Shown in pieces: positions 34,057 through 41,819 of a DNA stretch of 44,737 nt. The position numbers and the translations under genes are program-made. Source of the stretch: an uncultured Eubacteriales bacterium. GTDB lineage: Bacteria; Bacillota; Clostridia; Peptostreptococcales; Anaerovoracaceae. Location of the stretch: the NCBI GenBank assembly GCA_900540145.1, contig UQEW01000008.1:1-44737 (forward strand). Direction: 5' to 3'. The notes under the pieces were generated by a model. That model was not told the origin of the DNA, ran no database searches, and saw nothing but the letters and a program-made list of their open reading frames with translations. Within the stretch, counting starts at the first letter, position 1. Each line of letters begins with the position of its first letter.

Positions 34057-35997
34057 ATGATAGTTTTATCAGCCAGTAATTTGACAAAAGTATACGGTAC
34101 AGATGTAATTTTGGAGGGAGCCGATTTTCATGTCAATAACGGCGATAGGATTGGACTGGTAGGAAGAAACGGCGCTGGCAAGACTACATTGCTCAATATG
34201 ATAACGGGAGAGTTGACTCCGGATGATGGACAAGTATTTGTACCGGCAGATTTAAAAATAGGTTATCTTAAGCAAAGAGATAATTTTAAAAGCGACGATA
34301 CTGTTATAGAAGCTATAAACCGCATATTCGAGCCTCTGCAAAAGCTTGAAGAAGAAATTGCCCGTGCTGCCGACATGATAGCTCAAAATCCGCATGACGA
34401 AAGCCTGATCAACAGACTGGATCAGCTTAATCAAAGATATGAGCGACAAGGCGGATATACTTATAAGTCAGAAGTAACGGGAATACTTAATTCTATGGCT
34501 TTTAACGAGGACTTTTACGATAAAAAAATAGATACTTTATCAGGCGGGGAAAGGACGAGACTGGCGCTGGCGGCGCTGCTTCTGGAAAAACCCGATTTGC
34601 TCATATTGGACGAGCCTACCAACCATTTAGACATAGGTATGCTTAAATGGCTGGAACAGTACTTAGCTTCGTATAAGGGAAGCATAATTATCGTATCTCA
34701 CGACAGATATTTCTTGGATCGGTGTACCAGCAGGATATTTGAAATAGAGCATCATAAGCTGAAAGCGTATGATGGTAATTACTCTGCGTTTGCCGAGAAA
34801 AAACGCCAGCTGAGAGAAGCTGAGCTGAGGGCTTATAGTAATCAACAGAGGGAAATAGCCAGACAAGAAGCTATGATTCGCCGCATGAAGGAACGGGGAA
34901 CGGAAAAACTGGCAAAAAGAGCTCAGTCCAGAGAAAAAAGGCTGGAACATGTGCAGAAACTGGATGCGCCTAAGATCCAGGAGGGAAAGATAAAAATCAG
35001 CTTTAATCAAGACTTTCAATCCGGCAGCGACGTAATAACAGCGGATAATTTATCAAAATCCTTTGGATTTGGCAAAGATAGACGTTTACTTTTTGAAAAT
35101 GTCAATATGGACATCAAACGCGGAGAAAAGATCTGCATAGTAGGTCCCAATGGAGTAGGGAAAACTACATTGTTGAAGATAATTCTTCAAGGGCTTCAGC
35201 CTGATGAAGGTCGACTTAAAATAGGGCATAATGTCACTTTCGGATATTACGACCAAGGACAACAGCTTTTGAATCCGTCTAACACAGTTTTAGGCGAAAT
35301 GAAAGAAACTTATAGAATGTATACCGATACGCAGATGCGTTCTCTTTTAGGCAGGTTTCTGTTCAAAAACGATGATGTTTTTTTGAAGGTTCAAGACTTA
35401 AGCGGAGGAGAAAAGGCCAGACTGGCGCTTTTAAAGCTTATGCTGGGAGGCGCCAACACATTGCTTCTTGACGAGCCGACCAACCATATGGATATAGAGT
35501 CAAAAGAAGTATTTGAAGAGGCCTTGTCAGAATTTCCCGGAACTGCAATAGTGATATCTCATGACAGATACTTTTTGCAGAAAATACCGGACCGCATATT
35601 GGAGCTTACATCTGAAGGAATCACGGAATACCTCGGCAAATATGATTATTACGTGGAGAAAAAAGAACAAATATCATCCGGAAAGAAATATTTGGCGGAG
35701 ATGTCCGGCTCCAAATCCGATGAAAAAAGTAAAACTTCTGAAGATGAATTGTCCTCGGAAGAGAGAAGACGCCTTAACAAGCAGATAGAAGCTCAACAAA
35801 GAAGGGCTGCCAGAGAAAAGCAAGCCTTAGAGGAGCAGCTTATAAGATTTGAAGAAGAGATCAAAGATATCGAGACTAAAATGTGCTCGGAAGAAAACAT
35901 CAGCGATTATGAGCTTTTGGAACAACTGGGCAAGGAGTTGGAAGAGCTGAAATCCCGGTATGAGGAAGCCTTTGAAAGGCTGATTCTTATGGATTAG
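34057..35997 (+). CDS. ABC-F family ATP-binding protein (YdiF-like)
   Basis: 646 residues with two ABC domains and no membrane part. Walker A motifs are GRNGAGKTT near residue 35 and GPNGVGKTT near 365; signatures are LSGGERTRLALAALLL and LSGGEKARLALLKLML; Walker B motifs end in LLILDEPTNHLD and TLLLDEPTNHMD. Between them lies the basic P-site tRNA-interaction linker (RRMKERGTEKLAKRAQSREK). A C-terminal coiled-coil of about 80 residues follows. ABC-F proteins bind the ribosomal E site. Position after tsaD matches Bacillus ydiF, so a housekeeping translation role is more likely than antibiotic resistance. Confidence 0.93.
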   Translation: MIVLSASNLTKVYGTDVILEGADFHVNNGDRIGLVGRNGAGKTTLLNMITGELTPDDGQVFVPADLKIGYLKQRDNFKSDDTVIEAINRIFEPLQKLEEEIARAADMIAQNPHDESLINRLDQLNQRYERQGGYTYKSEVTGILNSMAFNEDFYDKKIDTLSGGERTRLALAALLLEKPDLLILDEPTNHLDIGMLKWLEQYLASYKGSIIIVSHDRYFLDRCTSRIFEIEHHKLKAYDGNYSAFAEKKRQLREAELRAYSNQQREIARQEAMIRRMKERGTEKLAKRAQSREKRLEHVQKLDAPKIQEGKIKISFNQDFQSGSDVITADNLSKSFGFGKDRRLLFENVNMDIKRGEKICIVGPNGVGKTTLLKIILQGLQPDEGRLKIGHNVTFGYYDQGQQLLNPSNTVLGEMKETYRMYTDTQMRSLLGRFLFKNDDVFLKVQDLSGGEKARLALLKLMLGGANTLLLDEPTNHMDIESKEVFEEALSEFPGTAIVISHDRYFLQKIPDRILELTSEGITEYLGKYDYYVEKKEQISSGKKYLAEMSGSKSDEKSKTSEDELSSEERRRLNKQIEAQQRRAAREKQALEEQLIRFEEEIKDIETKMCSEENISDYELLEQLGKELEELKSRYEEAFERLILMD

Positions 35998-36038
35998 TCA
36001 TTTTGAAGAAAAAATCACAATCCATACAAAAATTTGAC

Positions 36039-36067
36039 TTGAAATAGATGATAAAAGTCATTATAAT
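36039..36067 (+). promoter_or_regulatory. Promoter of the acpP-rex transcript, with overlapping dyad
   Basis: TTGAAA (36039-36044), 17-base spacer, TATAAT (36062-36067). A dyad TGACTT/AAGTCA (36036-36041 with 36055-36060) covers the -35 and the end of the spacer and may be an operator. Confidence 0.65.
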
Positions 36068-36108
36068 AAGGCATAGTCTATTTATATATGTAAAACGGAG
36101 GCTTAAAA

Positions 36109-36336
36109 ATGATTTTTGATAAAGTAAAAGAGATAATTATAGAACAGTTACAGGTTGATGAATCAGAAGTTACTTTAGACACAAATCTTATGAAAGATCT
36201 TTCAGCAGATTCTCTGGACGCTGTAGAAATTATCATGGCGATAGAGGACGAATACGGAATTGAAATCCCTGATGAAGAAGCAGAAAAGTTCCAGACTGTG
36301 AGAGACCTGGTAAAATATGTTGAGGATAACAAATAA
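36109..36336 (+). CDS. acpP: Acyl carrier protein
   Basis: 75 residues. Carries growing acyl chains on phosphopantetheine attached to the serine of DSLD (LSADSLDAVEIIMAIEDEY). Length and acidity are typical. ACGGAGG precedes the ATG. It lies away from any fatty-acid synthesis genes in this window, and rex starts 11 bases after its stop, so it may be a second ACP or a displaced main copy. Confidence 0.93.
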   Translation: MIFDKVKEIIIEQLQVDESEVTLDTNLMKDLSADSLDAVEIIMAIEDEYGIEIPDEEAEKFQTVRDLVKYVEDNK

Positions 36337-36347
36337 AATATTAAACT

Positions 36348-36989
36348 ATGAAGGAGAAGCAGATTTCAAAAGCAGTCATAAAGCGGCTGCCAAGATATAG
36401 GAGATATTTAAGAGAGCTTCAGAAAAAAGGCGTGGAGAAAATTTCTTCAAAAGACCTCAGTAAGCTTATAGGATACACCGCTTCCCAGATACGTCAGGAT
36501 CTTAATAATTTCGGAGGATTTGGACAGCAAGGGTACGGCTACAGTGTAACCAATCTTTATGAAGAGATAGGTAACATATTAGGATTAGATAAAGTATACA
36601 AAATGGCAATAGTAGGATACGGACGTTTAGGAAGAGCTATTGCAAGCTATATTGCCAATAACGAGCCTAAGTTTCACATCGTAGGTATATTTGACGTAAA
36701 GCAGATTATACAAGATATTGATGATGTGGAATTCAAAAGCGCTCAGATAATGACATGCAAGTCTCTTGCCAGCTTTGTAAAATCTGAACATGTTGATATT
36801 GCAGTCATAACAGTCCCTGCTGAAAAAGCTCAATTAGTTGCCGATACGGTAGCTGACGCAGGTATAAAGGGAATATGGAATTTGACGGCGGTGGATTTGG
36901 AATTGCCGGAAGGCATTGCAGTAGAAAATGTGCATATGAGCGACAGTCTTCATGCACTGGTTTATTATATGCAAGATACGGAAGAATAA
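36348..36989 (+). CDS. rex: Redox-sensing transcriptional repressor Rex
   Basis: 213 residues. NADH/NAD+-responsive repressor of fermentation and respiration genes. An N-terminal winged helix (AVIKRLPRYRRYLRELQKKGVEK onward to IRQDLNNFGGFGQQGYGY) is followed by a Rossmann domain with the VGYGRLGRAIASY dinucleotide loop and ends in a swapped C-terminal helix. The start is odd: ATG 36348 has no ribosome site upstream, while AAGGAG (36351-36356) lies just inside it, six bases before an in-frame ATT at 36363. Both starts keep the conserved domain. Followed by a terminator. Confidence 0.95.
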   Translation: MKEKQISKAVIKRLPRYRRYLRELQKKGVEKISSKDLSKLIGYTASQIRQDLNNFGGFGQQGYGYSVTNLYEEIGNILGLDKVYKMAIVGYGRLGRAIASYIANNEPKFHIVGIFDVKQIIQDIDDVEFKSAQIMTCKSLASFVKSEHVDIAVITVPAEKAQLVADTVADAGIKGIWNLTAVDLELPEGIAVENVHMSDSLHALVYYMQDTEE

Positions 36990-37002
36990 GATGATAATAA
37001 GA

Positions 37003-37037
37003 AGCGGACATATGAAATATGTCCGCTTTCTTGTTTT
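37003..37037 (+). terminator. Rho-independent terminator after rex
   Basis: Stem AGCGGACATA/TATGTCCGCT (37003-37012 with 37018-37027), five-base loop, then TTCTTGTTTT. Confidence 0.9.
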
Positions 37038-37057
37038 CCTATAATTTAGGTAATTAA

Positions 37058-37228
37058 TTAACCTTCTACCGGAGCATCTACCGGGCAAGCGTTAGCGCAT
37101 GAACCACAGTCAATGCAAGCGTCAGCATCGATAACATAAATGTTGTCGCCTTCGCTGATTGCTTCTACAGGACATTCTGATGCACAAGCACCGCAAGCAA
37201 TGCAAGCATCTGTAATTTTGTAAGCCAT
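37058..37228 (-). CDS. 2[4Fe-4S] ferredoxin
   Basis: 56 residues. Two clostridial ferredoxin motifs are seen: CIACGACASECP near the N-terminus and CIDCGSCANACP near the C-terminus, each CX2CX2CX3CP, separated by a VEAISEGDNIYVID strand. It is a low-potential electron carrier for fermentative enzymes and a likely partner for others here such as the reverse rubrerythrin. AGGAGGAG precedes the ATG. Monocistronic and convergent with rex. Confidence 0.96.
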   Translation of the reverse strand: MAYKITDACIACGACASECPVEAISEGDNIYVIDADACIDCGSCANACPVDAPVEG

Positions 37229-37266
37229 TATTAACTCCTCCTATGTAAAAAGATATATCTTTTATA

Positions 37267-37301
37267 AAGACAATTATAACAGAATGAGCTATAATAGTAA
37301 A
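37267..37301. promoter_or_regulatory. Overlapping divergent promoters, ferredoxin and P-loop protein
   Basis: Plus strand: AAGACA (37267-37272), 17 bases, TATAAT (37290-37295). Minus strand: TTTACT (37296-37301), 17 bases, TATAAT (37273-37278). Both -35 boxes are weak. Confidence 0.45.
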
Positions 37302-37328
37302 GTAAAAAAGTTGAGAGGAAAATGAAAA

Positions 37329-38141
37329 ATGGATGTATATACTCTGGTGGGCAAGAGTGGAACAGGTAAAAGCTTTCATGCTATGAATCTATGCAAAAAA
37401 TTGAACATAGATGCCATAATCGATGACGGGCTGTTTATATATAAAAACAGTGTAGTAGCAGGGGAATCAGCTAAGAGAGCCAGTACTAAGATAGGAGCGG
37501 TTAAGATAGCTCTGTTTCATGACGACAATTTACAAAAACAAGTTGTTGAAGCAATTAAAAGGAATCAACCAAAGAGTATTTTGGTGTTGGGCACCAGCGA
37601 CGGTATGGTGGACAGAATAATTAAAAGACTTAATTTGCCAGAACTTCCGCCTGATAGCCTGCGGAGAATAAAAATAGAAGATATAACCACAGAAGAAGAA
37701 AGGGAGACAGCGCACCATCAGAGAGAAAACTTGGGAAAGCACGTTATTCCGGCGCCTGCCATGCAGCTTAAGAGGACTTTTTCAGGATATTTTATGGACC
37801 CACTGAGATTTTTCAGAGGCAAAGATCAGGGTGCAGCTGCGGAGAGAACTGTTGTTAGACCCACATATAGTTATATGGGGGAGTACTTTGTGGCGGAAAG
37901 AGTTGTGGATGATATCGTTACTTGCCTGGCAAGACTTACTCCTGCCATAAGCAGAGTCATATATGTGGTCCAAAGCTCCAATGCCGAAGCTTATAGGCTG
38001 AAAGTCGGTGTTAAAGTAAAAAGAGGGTATCCTATTTGGGAAGCAGCCATAGATTTTCAACAGGAAATAGAAGAGCAAATAGAAAAAATGACAGCATTCA
38101 ATGTCACGGAAATAGACCTTGAAGTAAGGGGAGTAAATTAA
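37329..38141 (+). CDS. P-loop ATPase with Asp23/Gls24-like C-terminus, function unknown
   Basis: 270 residues, not a named family to me. An N-terminal P-loop (VGKSGTGKSFHAMNL, residues 7-21) starts the protein, with IDAIIDDGLFIYKNS and ILVLGTSDGMVDRII later in the nucleotide-binding half. About residues 140-180 are a linker with basic and aromatic residues. From about 185 to the end (YMGEYFVAERVVDDIVTCLA, then YRLKVGVKVKRGYPIWEAA and MTAFNVTEIDLEVRGV) the order of strands and helices resembles Asp23/Gls24 envelope-stress proteins. This similarity is by eye. The gene runs three bases ahead of the glycosylase gene and is likely co-transcribed with it. Confidence 0.8.
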   Translation: MDVYTLVGKSGTGKSFHAMNLCKKLNIDAIIDDGLFIYKNSVVAGESAKRASTKIGAVKIALFHDDNLQKQVVEAIKRNQPKSILVLGTSDGMVDRIIKRLNLPELPPDSLRRIKIEDITTEEERETAHHQRENLGKHVIPAPAMQLKRTFSGYFMDPLRFFRGKDQGAAAERTVVRPTYSYMGEYFVAERVVDDIVTCLARLTPAISRVIYVVQSSNAEAYRLKVGVKVKRGYPIWEAAIDFQQEIEEQIEKMTAFNVTEIDLEVRGVN

Positions 38142-38143
38142 CT

Positions 38144-39004
38144 ATGGAATACATAATAGAAGATGTAAAAGATTTTAATACAGATCATATATTTGATTGC
38201 GGTCAGTGTTTCAGATGGCAGAGGCAAGAGGACGGCAGCTATATAGGACCTGCTATGGGCAGAGTGGTAAAAATTTCTTATGCAGATGGGCAGCTCATTA
38301 TTGACAATTGCGGTAAAGAAGACTTTGAAAATATATGGAAAAAATATTTAGATTTGGATACGGATTATGGACTGATCAAAGAGAAGCTTTCTGCGGAAGA
38401 CCAAATCATGCAAGCAGCTTCTGAGTATGGATACGGTATACGAATATTGAGGCAGGACTTTTGGGAAACCGTGGTGTCTTTCATAATATCCCAAAACAAT
38501 AACATACCGAGGATAAAAGGCTGTATAGAGTCCATATGCGAAAAATTTGGAGAGCATGCGGGCGAGTATGGCGGAAAAGCTTTTTTTTCTATACCGTCAC
38601 CGTCTACACTGGCATCATTGAGCAGCGAAGATTTGGCCCCGTGCAGGCTTGGATACAGGGCGCCTTATCTGGTGAAAATGGCTCGGCAATTTGTGGACAT
38701 GGGTGGACCTGATGTTGTTGAAGCAGAGCTTAAAAACGTTGAGGACCCGATACAGGCTTTACAGCAATTTTGCGGGATAGGGCCTAAAGTTGCCGCTTGC
38801 ATATCTCTTTTCGGCCTTAGAAGGATGGATGCCTTCCCTATAGATGTATGGATGCGAAGAGTGATGAACAGACTTTACGATATAGATGAAAAAGATGTAA
38901 AAGCCATGAAGGACTATGCAAAAAAGCATTTCGGAGAAAACGGCGGGATTGCTCAACAATATCTATTTTATTACATAAGAGGCCTGGATAAAAATATGTT
39001 GTAG
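38144..39004 (+). CDS. 8-oxoguanine DNA glycosylase (OGG1 type)
   Basis: 286 residues. The N-terminal OGG domain (DHIFDCGQCFRWQRQEDGSY) precedes a HhH-GPD core: VSFIISQNNNIPRIKGCIE, the hairpin and catalytic lysine in FCGIGPKVAACISLFGL and the catalytic aspartate in FPIDVWMRRVMNRLY. It removes oxidised guanine and nicks abasic sites. The size fits a bacterial Ogg of the human-like class. Starts two bases after the preceding stop; no cysteine loop for a 4Fe-4S cluster is seen. Confidence 0.92.
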   Translation: MEYIIEDVKDFNTDHIFDCGQCFRWQRQEDGSYIGPAMGRVVKISYADGQLIIDNCGKEDFENIWKKYLDLDTDYGLIKEKLSAEDQIMQAASEYGYGIRILRQDFWETVVSFIISQNNNIPRIKGCIESICEKFGEHAGEYGGKAFFSIPSPSTLASLSSEDLAPCRLGYRAPYLVKMARQFVDMGGPDVVEAELKNVEDPIQALQQFCGIGPKVAACISLFGLRRMDAFPIDVWMRRVMNRLYDIDEKDVKAMKDYAKKHFGENGGIAQQYLFYYIRGLDKNML

Positions 39005-39031
39005 ATTTTGTGAAATTTTACTTCAATCCTA

Positions 39032-39059
39032 TTGACAATATAATCTGCATGGTTATAAT
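39032..39059 (+). promoter_or_regulatory. Promoter of groESL
   Basis: TTGACA (39032-39037), 16-base spacer, TATAAT (39054-39059), directly followed by a CIRCE operator. Confidence 0.85.
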
Positions 39060-39067
39060 AAATAATG

Positions 39068-39094
39068 TTAGCACTCAATAGAGATGAGTGCCAA
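39068..39094. promoter_or_regulatory. CIRCE operator (HrcA site)
   Basis: TTAGCACTC, nine bases, GAGTGCCAA: the CIRCE inverted repeat with one mismatch in the second arm. HrcA would repress groESL here until heat shock. Confidence 0.95.
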
Positions 39095-39135
39095 AGGTAC
39101 GAAAGCAAATATTAAATTTTATGGAGGTATATATA

Positions 39136-39411
39136 ATGATCGGTATTAAGCCATTAAGTGACAGAGTTGCCATCAAGAAACTTGAGGCAGAAGAAAAAAC
39201 ACAGGGCGGATTAATTTTAACAAGTTCAGCTAAGGAAGCACCGCAGGTAGCTGAGGTAGTTGCCGTAGGTCCCGGCACTAAAGATGAGCCTATGGAACTT
39301 AAAGTTGGAGATAAGGTAGTATTCCCTAAATACGGCGGTACAGAGGTTAAATATAACGGAGAAGAATATACTATTTTGCACCAGAGCGATATTCTGGCAA
39401 TTATTGAGTAA
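39136..39411 (+). CDS. groES: Co-chaperonin GroES
   Basis: 91 residues. Seven-subunit lid of the GroEL chamber. Starts IKPLSDRVAIKKLEAEEKT, with the mobile loop GGLILTSSAKE and ends EYTILHQSDILAIIE. ATG 39136 follows GGAGG; the longer frame from 39088 starts inside the CIRCE operator and is rejected. groEL follows 18 bases later. Confidence 0.98.
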   Translation: MIGIKPLSDRVAIKKLEAEEKTQGGLILTSSAKEAPQVAEVVAVGPGTKDEPMELKVGDKVVFPKYGGTEVKYNGEEYTILHQSDILAIIE

Positions 39412-39429
39412 TCAGGAGGGGATTTAAAA

Positions 39430-41058
39430 ATGGCAAAGGAAATTTATTACGGAGAAGAAGCGAGACGCAAATTACAGTCAGGAGTAGACCAACTGGCTGA
39501 TACAGTTAAAATTACCCTTGGACCAAAGGGACGCAATGTACTTATAAGCAAAACTTTCGGTTCACCGCTTATTACCAATGACGGTGTAACTATAGCAAAA
39601 GAAATAGAACTGGAAGATTCAGTAGAAAATATGGGAGCTCAGGTCGTTAAGGAAGTAGCCTCCAAAACTAACGATGTAGCAGGTGATGGAACTACTACAG
39701 CTACACTTTTAGCTCAGATTATAATTAAAGAAGGTTTCAAGAATGTGGCTGCCGGAGCCAACCCTATGGAACTGAAAAAAGGTATCCAGGGCGCTGTAGA
39801 CGTAGCTGTTGAAGAAATCGGCAGATTGGCAAAGCCTGTTGAAACTAAGGAGTCCATCGCTCAGGTAGCATCAGTTTCAGCAGCTGATGAAGAAATAGGT
39901 CATCTGATTGCTGAGGCCATGGAAAAAGTAGGCAAAGACGGCGTTATAACTGTAGAAGAATCCAAGAGCATGGGAACTACTCTGGAAGTAGTTGAAGGAA
40001 TGCAGTTTGACAGAGGATACCTTTCAGCATACATGGTTTCCGACACAGAAAAAATGGAAGCCGTTATGGAAAACCCATTGATCCTCATAACCGATAAGAA
40101 GATTTCCAGCATCCAAGAGCTGGTTCCAATCCTTGAAAAAGTAATGCAGCAGGGACGTAAGCTCCTGATAATCGCTGAGGATATTGAAGGCGAAGCTCTT
40201 GCAAACCTGGTTGTAAATAAATTAAGAGGCGTAATCGACGTAGTAGCTGTTAAGGCTCCTGCTTTCGGCGACAGAAGAAAAGCTATGCTGGAAGATATCG
40301 CTATCTTGACAGGCGGTACCGTAATAGCCAGCGACCTGGGTTACGAACTTAAGGAAGTAACCGTTGATATGCTGGGAACTGCAGCGACTGTGAAAGTTGA
40401 CAAAGAAAACACAGTTATCGTAAGCGGAGCAGGCAGCAAGGAAGACGTTCAGGCAAGAATAGGAAGCATTAAGACTCAGATTGAAGAGACAACCTCAGAG
40501 TTTGATAAGGAAAAACTTCAGGAAAGACTTGCTAAGCTGTCAGGCGGTGTGGCAGTTATTAAAGTCGGCGCTGCAACTGAAACAGAACTTAAAGAACGTA
40601 AACTGAGAATAGAGGACGCTCTTAACTCCACTAAAGCAGCCGTTGAAGAAGGTATCGTTTCCGGAGGCGGTGTAGCTCTCGTAAATACCATCGGCGCAGT
40701 TAAGAAATACGTTGAGACTCTTGCAGGCGATGTTAAGACAGGCGCTCTCATCATCGAGAGAGCTTTGGAAGAACCTGTTCGTCAGATCGCAGAAAATGCC
40801 GGAATTGAAGGAAGCGTAGTAGTTGCAGAAGTTAAGAAGAGCCAGGCAGGCGTAGGATTCAACGCAGCTACTGAAGAATATGTCAACATGATTGACGCAG
40901 GTATCGTTGACCCTGCAAAGGTTACAAGATCAGCTCTCCAGAATGCGGCATCAGCATCAGCAATGCTGCTCACTACAGAAGCAGGCATCGTAGATATCAA
41001 AGAACCTGCTCCTCCTGTAGCGGCGCCTAATATGGGCGGCATGGGCGGAATGATGTAA
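39430..41058 (+). CDS. groEL: Chaperonin GroEL
   Basis: 542 residues. ATP-driven folding chamber. Classical motifs: VKITLGPKGRNVLISK, the ATP site NDVAGDGTTTATLLAQ, VAAGANPMELKKG, the apical domain with KISSIQELVPILE, and the GGMGGMM tail. AGGAGGGG precedes the ATG. Codon use is visibly more GC-ended than neighbours, as expected of a highly expressed gene. Confidence 0.99.
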   Translation: MAKEIYYGEEARRKLQSGVDQLADTVKITLGPKGRNVLISKTFGSPLITNDGVTIAKEIELEDSVENMGAQVVKEVASKTNDVAGDGTTTATLLAQIIIKEGFKNVAAGANPMELKKGIQGAVDVAVEEIGRLAKPVETKESIAQVASVSAADEEIGHLIAEAMEKVGKDGVITVEESKSMGTTLEVVEGMQFDRGYLSAYMVSDTEKMEAVMENPLILITDKKISSIQELVPILEKVMQQGRKLLIIAEDIEGEALANLVVNKLRGVIDVVAVKAPAFGDRRKAMLEDIAILTGGTVIASDLGYELKEVTVDMLGTAATVKVDKENTVIVSGAGSKEDVQARIGSIKTQIEETTSEFDKEKLQERLAKLSGGVAVIKVGAATETELKERKLRIEDALNSTKAAVEEGIVSGGGVALVNTIGAVKKYVETLAGDVKTGALIIERALEEPVRQIAENAGIEGSVVVAEVKKSQAGVGFNAATEEYVNMIDAGIVDPAKVTRSALQNAASASAMLLTTEAGIVDIKEPAPPVAAPNMGGMGGMM

Positions 41059-41107
41059 TTCTCAATTTCGATTGTCGACGTGAGATACAGATATTTTAAA
41101 TAAAAGG

Positions 41108-41144
41108 ATCCCCGAAGAACATTTTGAACTTCGGGGATTTTTTC
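41108..41144 (+). terminator. Rho-independent terminator after groEL
   Basis: Stem ATCCCCGAAG/CTTCGGGGAT (41108-41117 with 41129-41138), 11-base loop, then a T run. Confidence 0.92.
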
Positions 41145-41306
41145 TGGCGCGGGAGATTCGGACGGCGGGGCCGGGAGCCTCTAGGGGTTGGAAATTGCTG
41201 GGGACTGCCGGGACCCGTGGAAGCCGGAATACCTTTTCGATGAATATGTCGTATATGTCCTATGGCGCATATACGGGTATTGGGTATATAAACTCGTATT
41301 TCAAAA

Positions 41307-41351
41307 AAATGTTGTCTAAAATTACTTTTATTGAAATTTTAGACAACATTT
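41307..41351. repeat. Perfect 16-bp inverted repeat
   Basis: 41307-41322 pairs perfectly with 41336-41351 around a 13-base loop. The stem contains TGTTGTC/GACAACA, the same core as the tandem repeat downstream. It has no T run after it. Confidence 0.85.
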
Positions 41352-41540
41352 CTGATAAGACAACAAACAAGAGAGAATCCTAGCAACAATGATTGTTGCA
41401 ATTACCTTGACGAATGAGTGAAAATAAGTCGAACATTGTCTAACACTGTCGGAATAAGATAAAAATTTAAGCTTGTTAAAGACATATACCCCCCTGTTAT
41501 TTAAAAGATGTTGTATGATTTTGCGATTTTGAAGAAAAAA

Positions 41541-41602
41541 GACAACATCGCAGACAATAACGCGTGACAACATCGCAAGTAACATCGCAGGCAACATAAG
41601 CG
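41541..41602. repeat. Five degenerate 12-13 bp tandem repeats (GACAACATCGCA type)
   Basis: Units at 41541, 41553, 41566, 41578 and 41590. The first and third are identical (GACAACATCGCA). An inverted unit (GATGTTGT) lies upstream at 41507-41514 and can pair with 41542-41549. They precede the guaB promoter by about 110 bases, so binding sites for a regulator are possible. Confidence 0.65.
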
Positions 41603-41712
41603 AGCAAAGGCAAGGACAGACTGGTATATCTATTGCAAGCCTACATAAATGAAACGTATGCTTTCTCGCATTTAATTCGCATTGAAAATGTGTGTTTTCC
41701 CTTTAAATCCTC

Positions 41713-41741
41713 TTGCCAAAAACCATAAAATAAGATACAAT
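41713..41741 (+). promoter_or_regulatory. Promoter of guaB
   Basis: TTGCCA (41713-41718), 17-base spacer, TACAAT (41736-41741). A hairpin GACGGC/GCCGTC (41759-41764 with 41776-41781) lies in the leader; no known purine riboswitch is seen. Confidence 0.65.
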
Positions 41742-41819
41742 ATACGAAAATATAAAAGGACGGCAGGACTTTTCGGCCGTCTATTTCTATAGATAGTCGC
41801 AATAAAGAAGGGAGAAAAA

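Larger units (their letters stand above)
41145..41712. other. Non-coding region with GC-rich patch and hairpins
   Basis: About 570 bases without a supportable gene. The first 85 (41146-41230) are strongly GC-rich (59 G/C by count), unlike the rest. A hairpin CGTATATG/CATATACG lies at 41250-41275. Two repeat features follow and are listed separately. A small open frame (41195-41383) has no ribosome site and runs through a hairpin, so it is not called. Confidence 0.6.

Noticed and set aside
39008..39028. Rex-operator-like TTGTGAA before groESL
   Set aside because: The second half (CTTCAAT) does not complete the TTCACAA arm, so the match is only one half-site.
39088..39135. Longer N-terminus for GroES
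   Set aside because: It would start inside the CIRCE operator and add residues not seen in GroES; ATG 39136 has a strong ribosome site.
41195..41383. 62-residue open frame after groEL
   Set aside because: No ribosome site, no family features, and it crosses a perfect 16-bp hairpin; read as non-coding.
41541..41602. CRISPR array
   Set aside because: Units are only 12-13 bp, are directly adjacent without spacers, and no cas gene is present.
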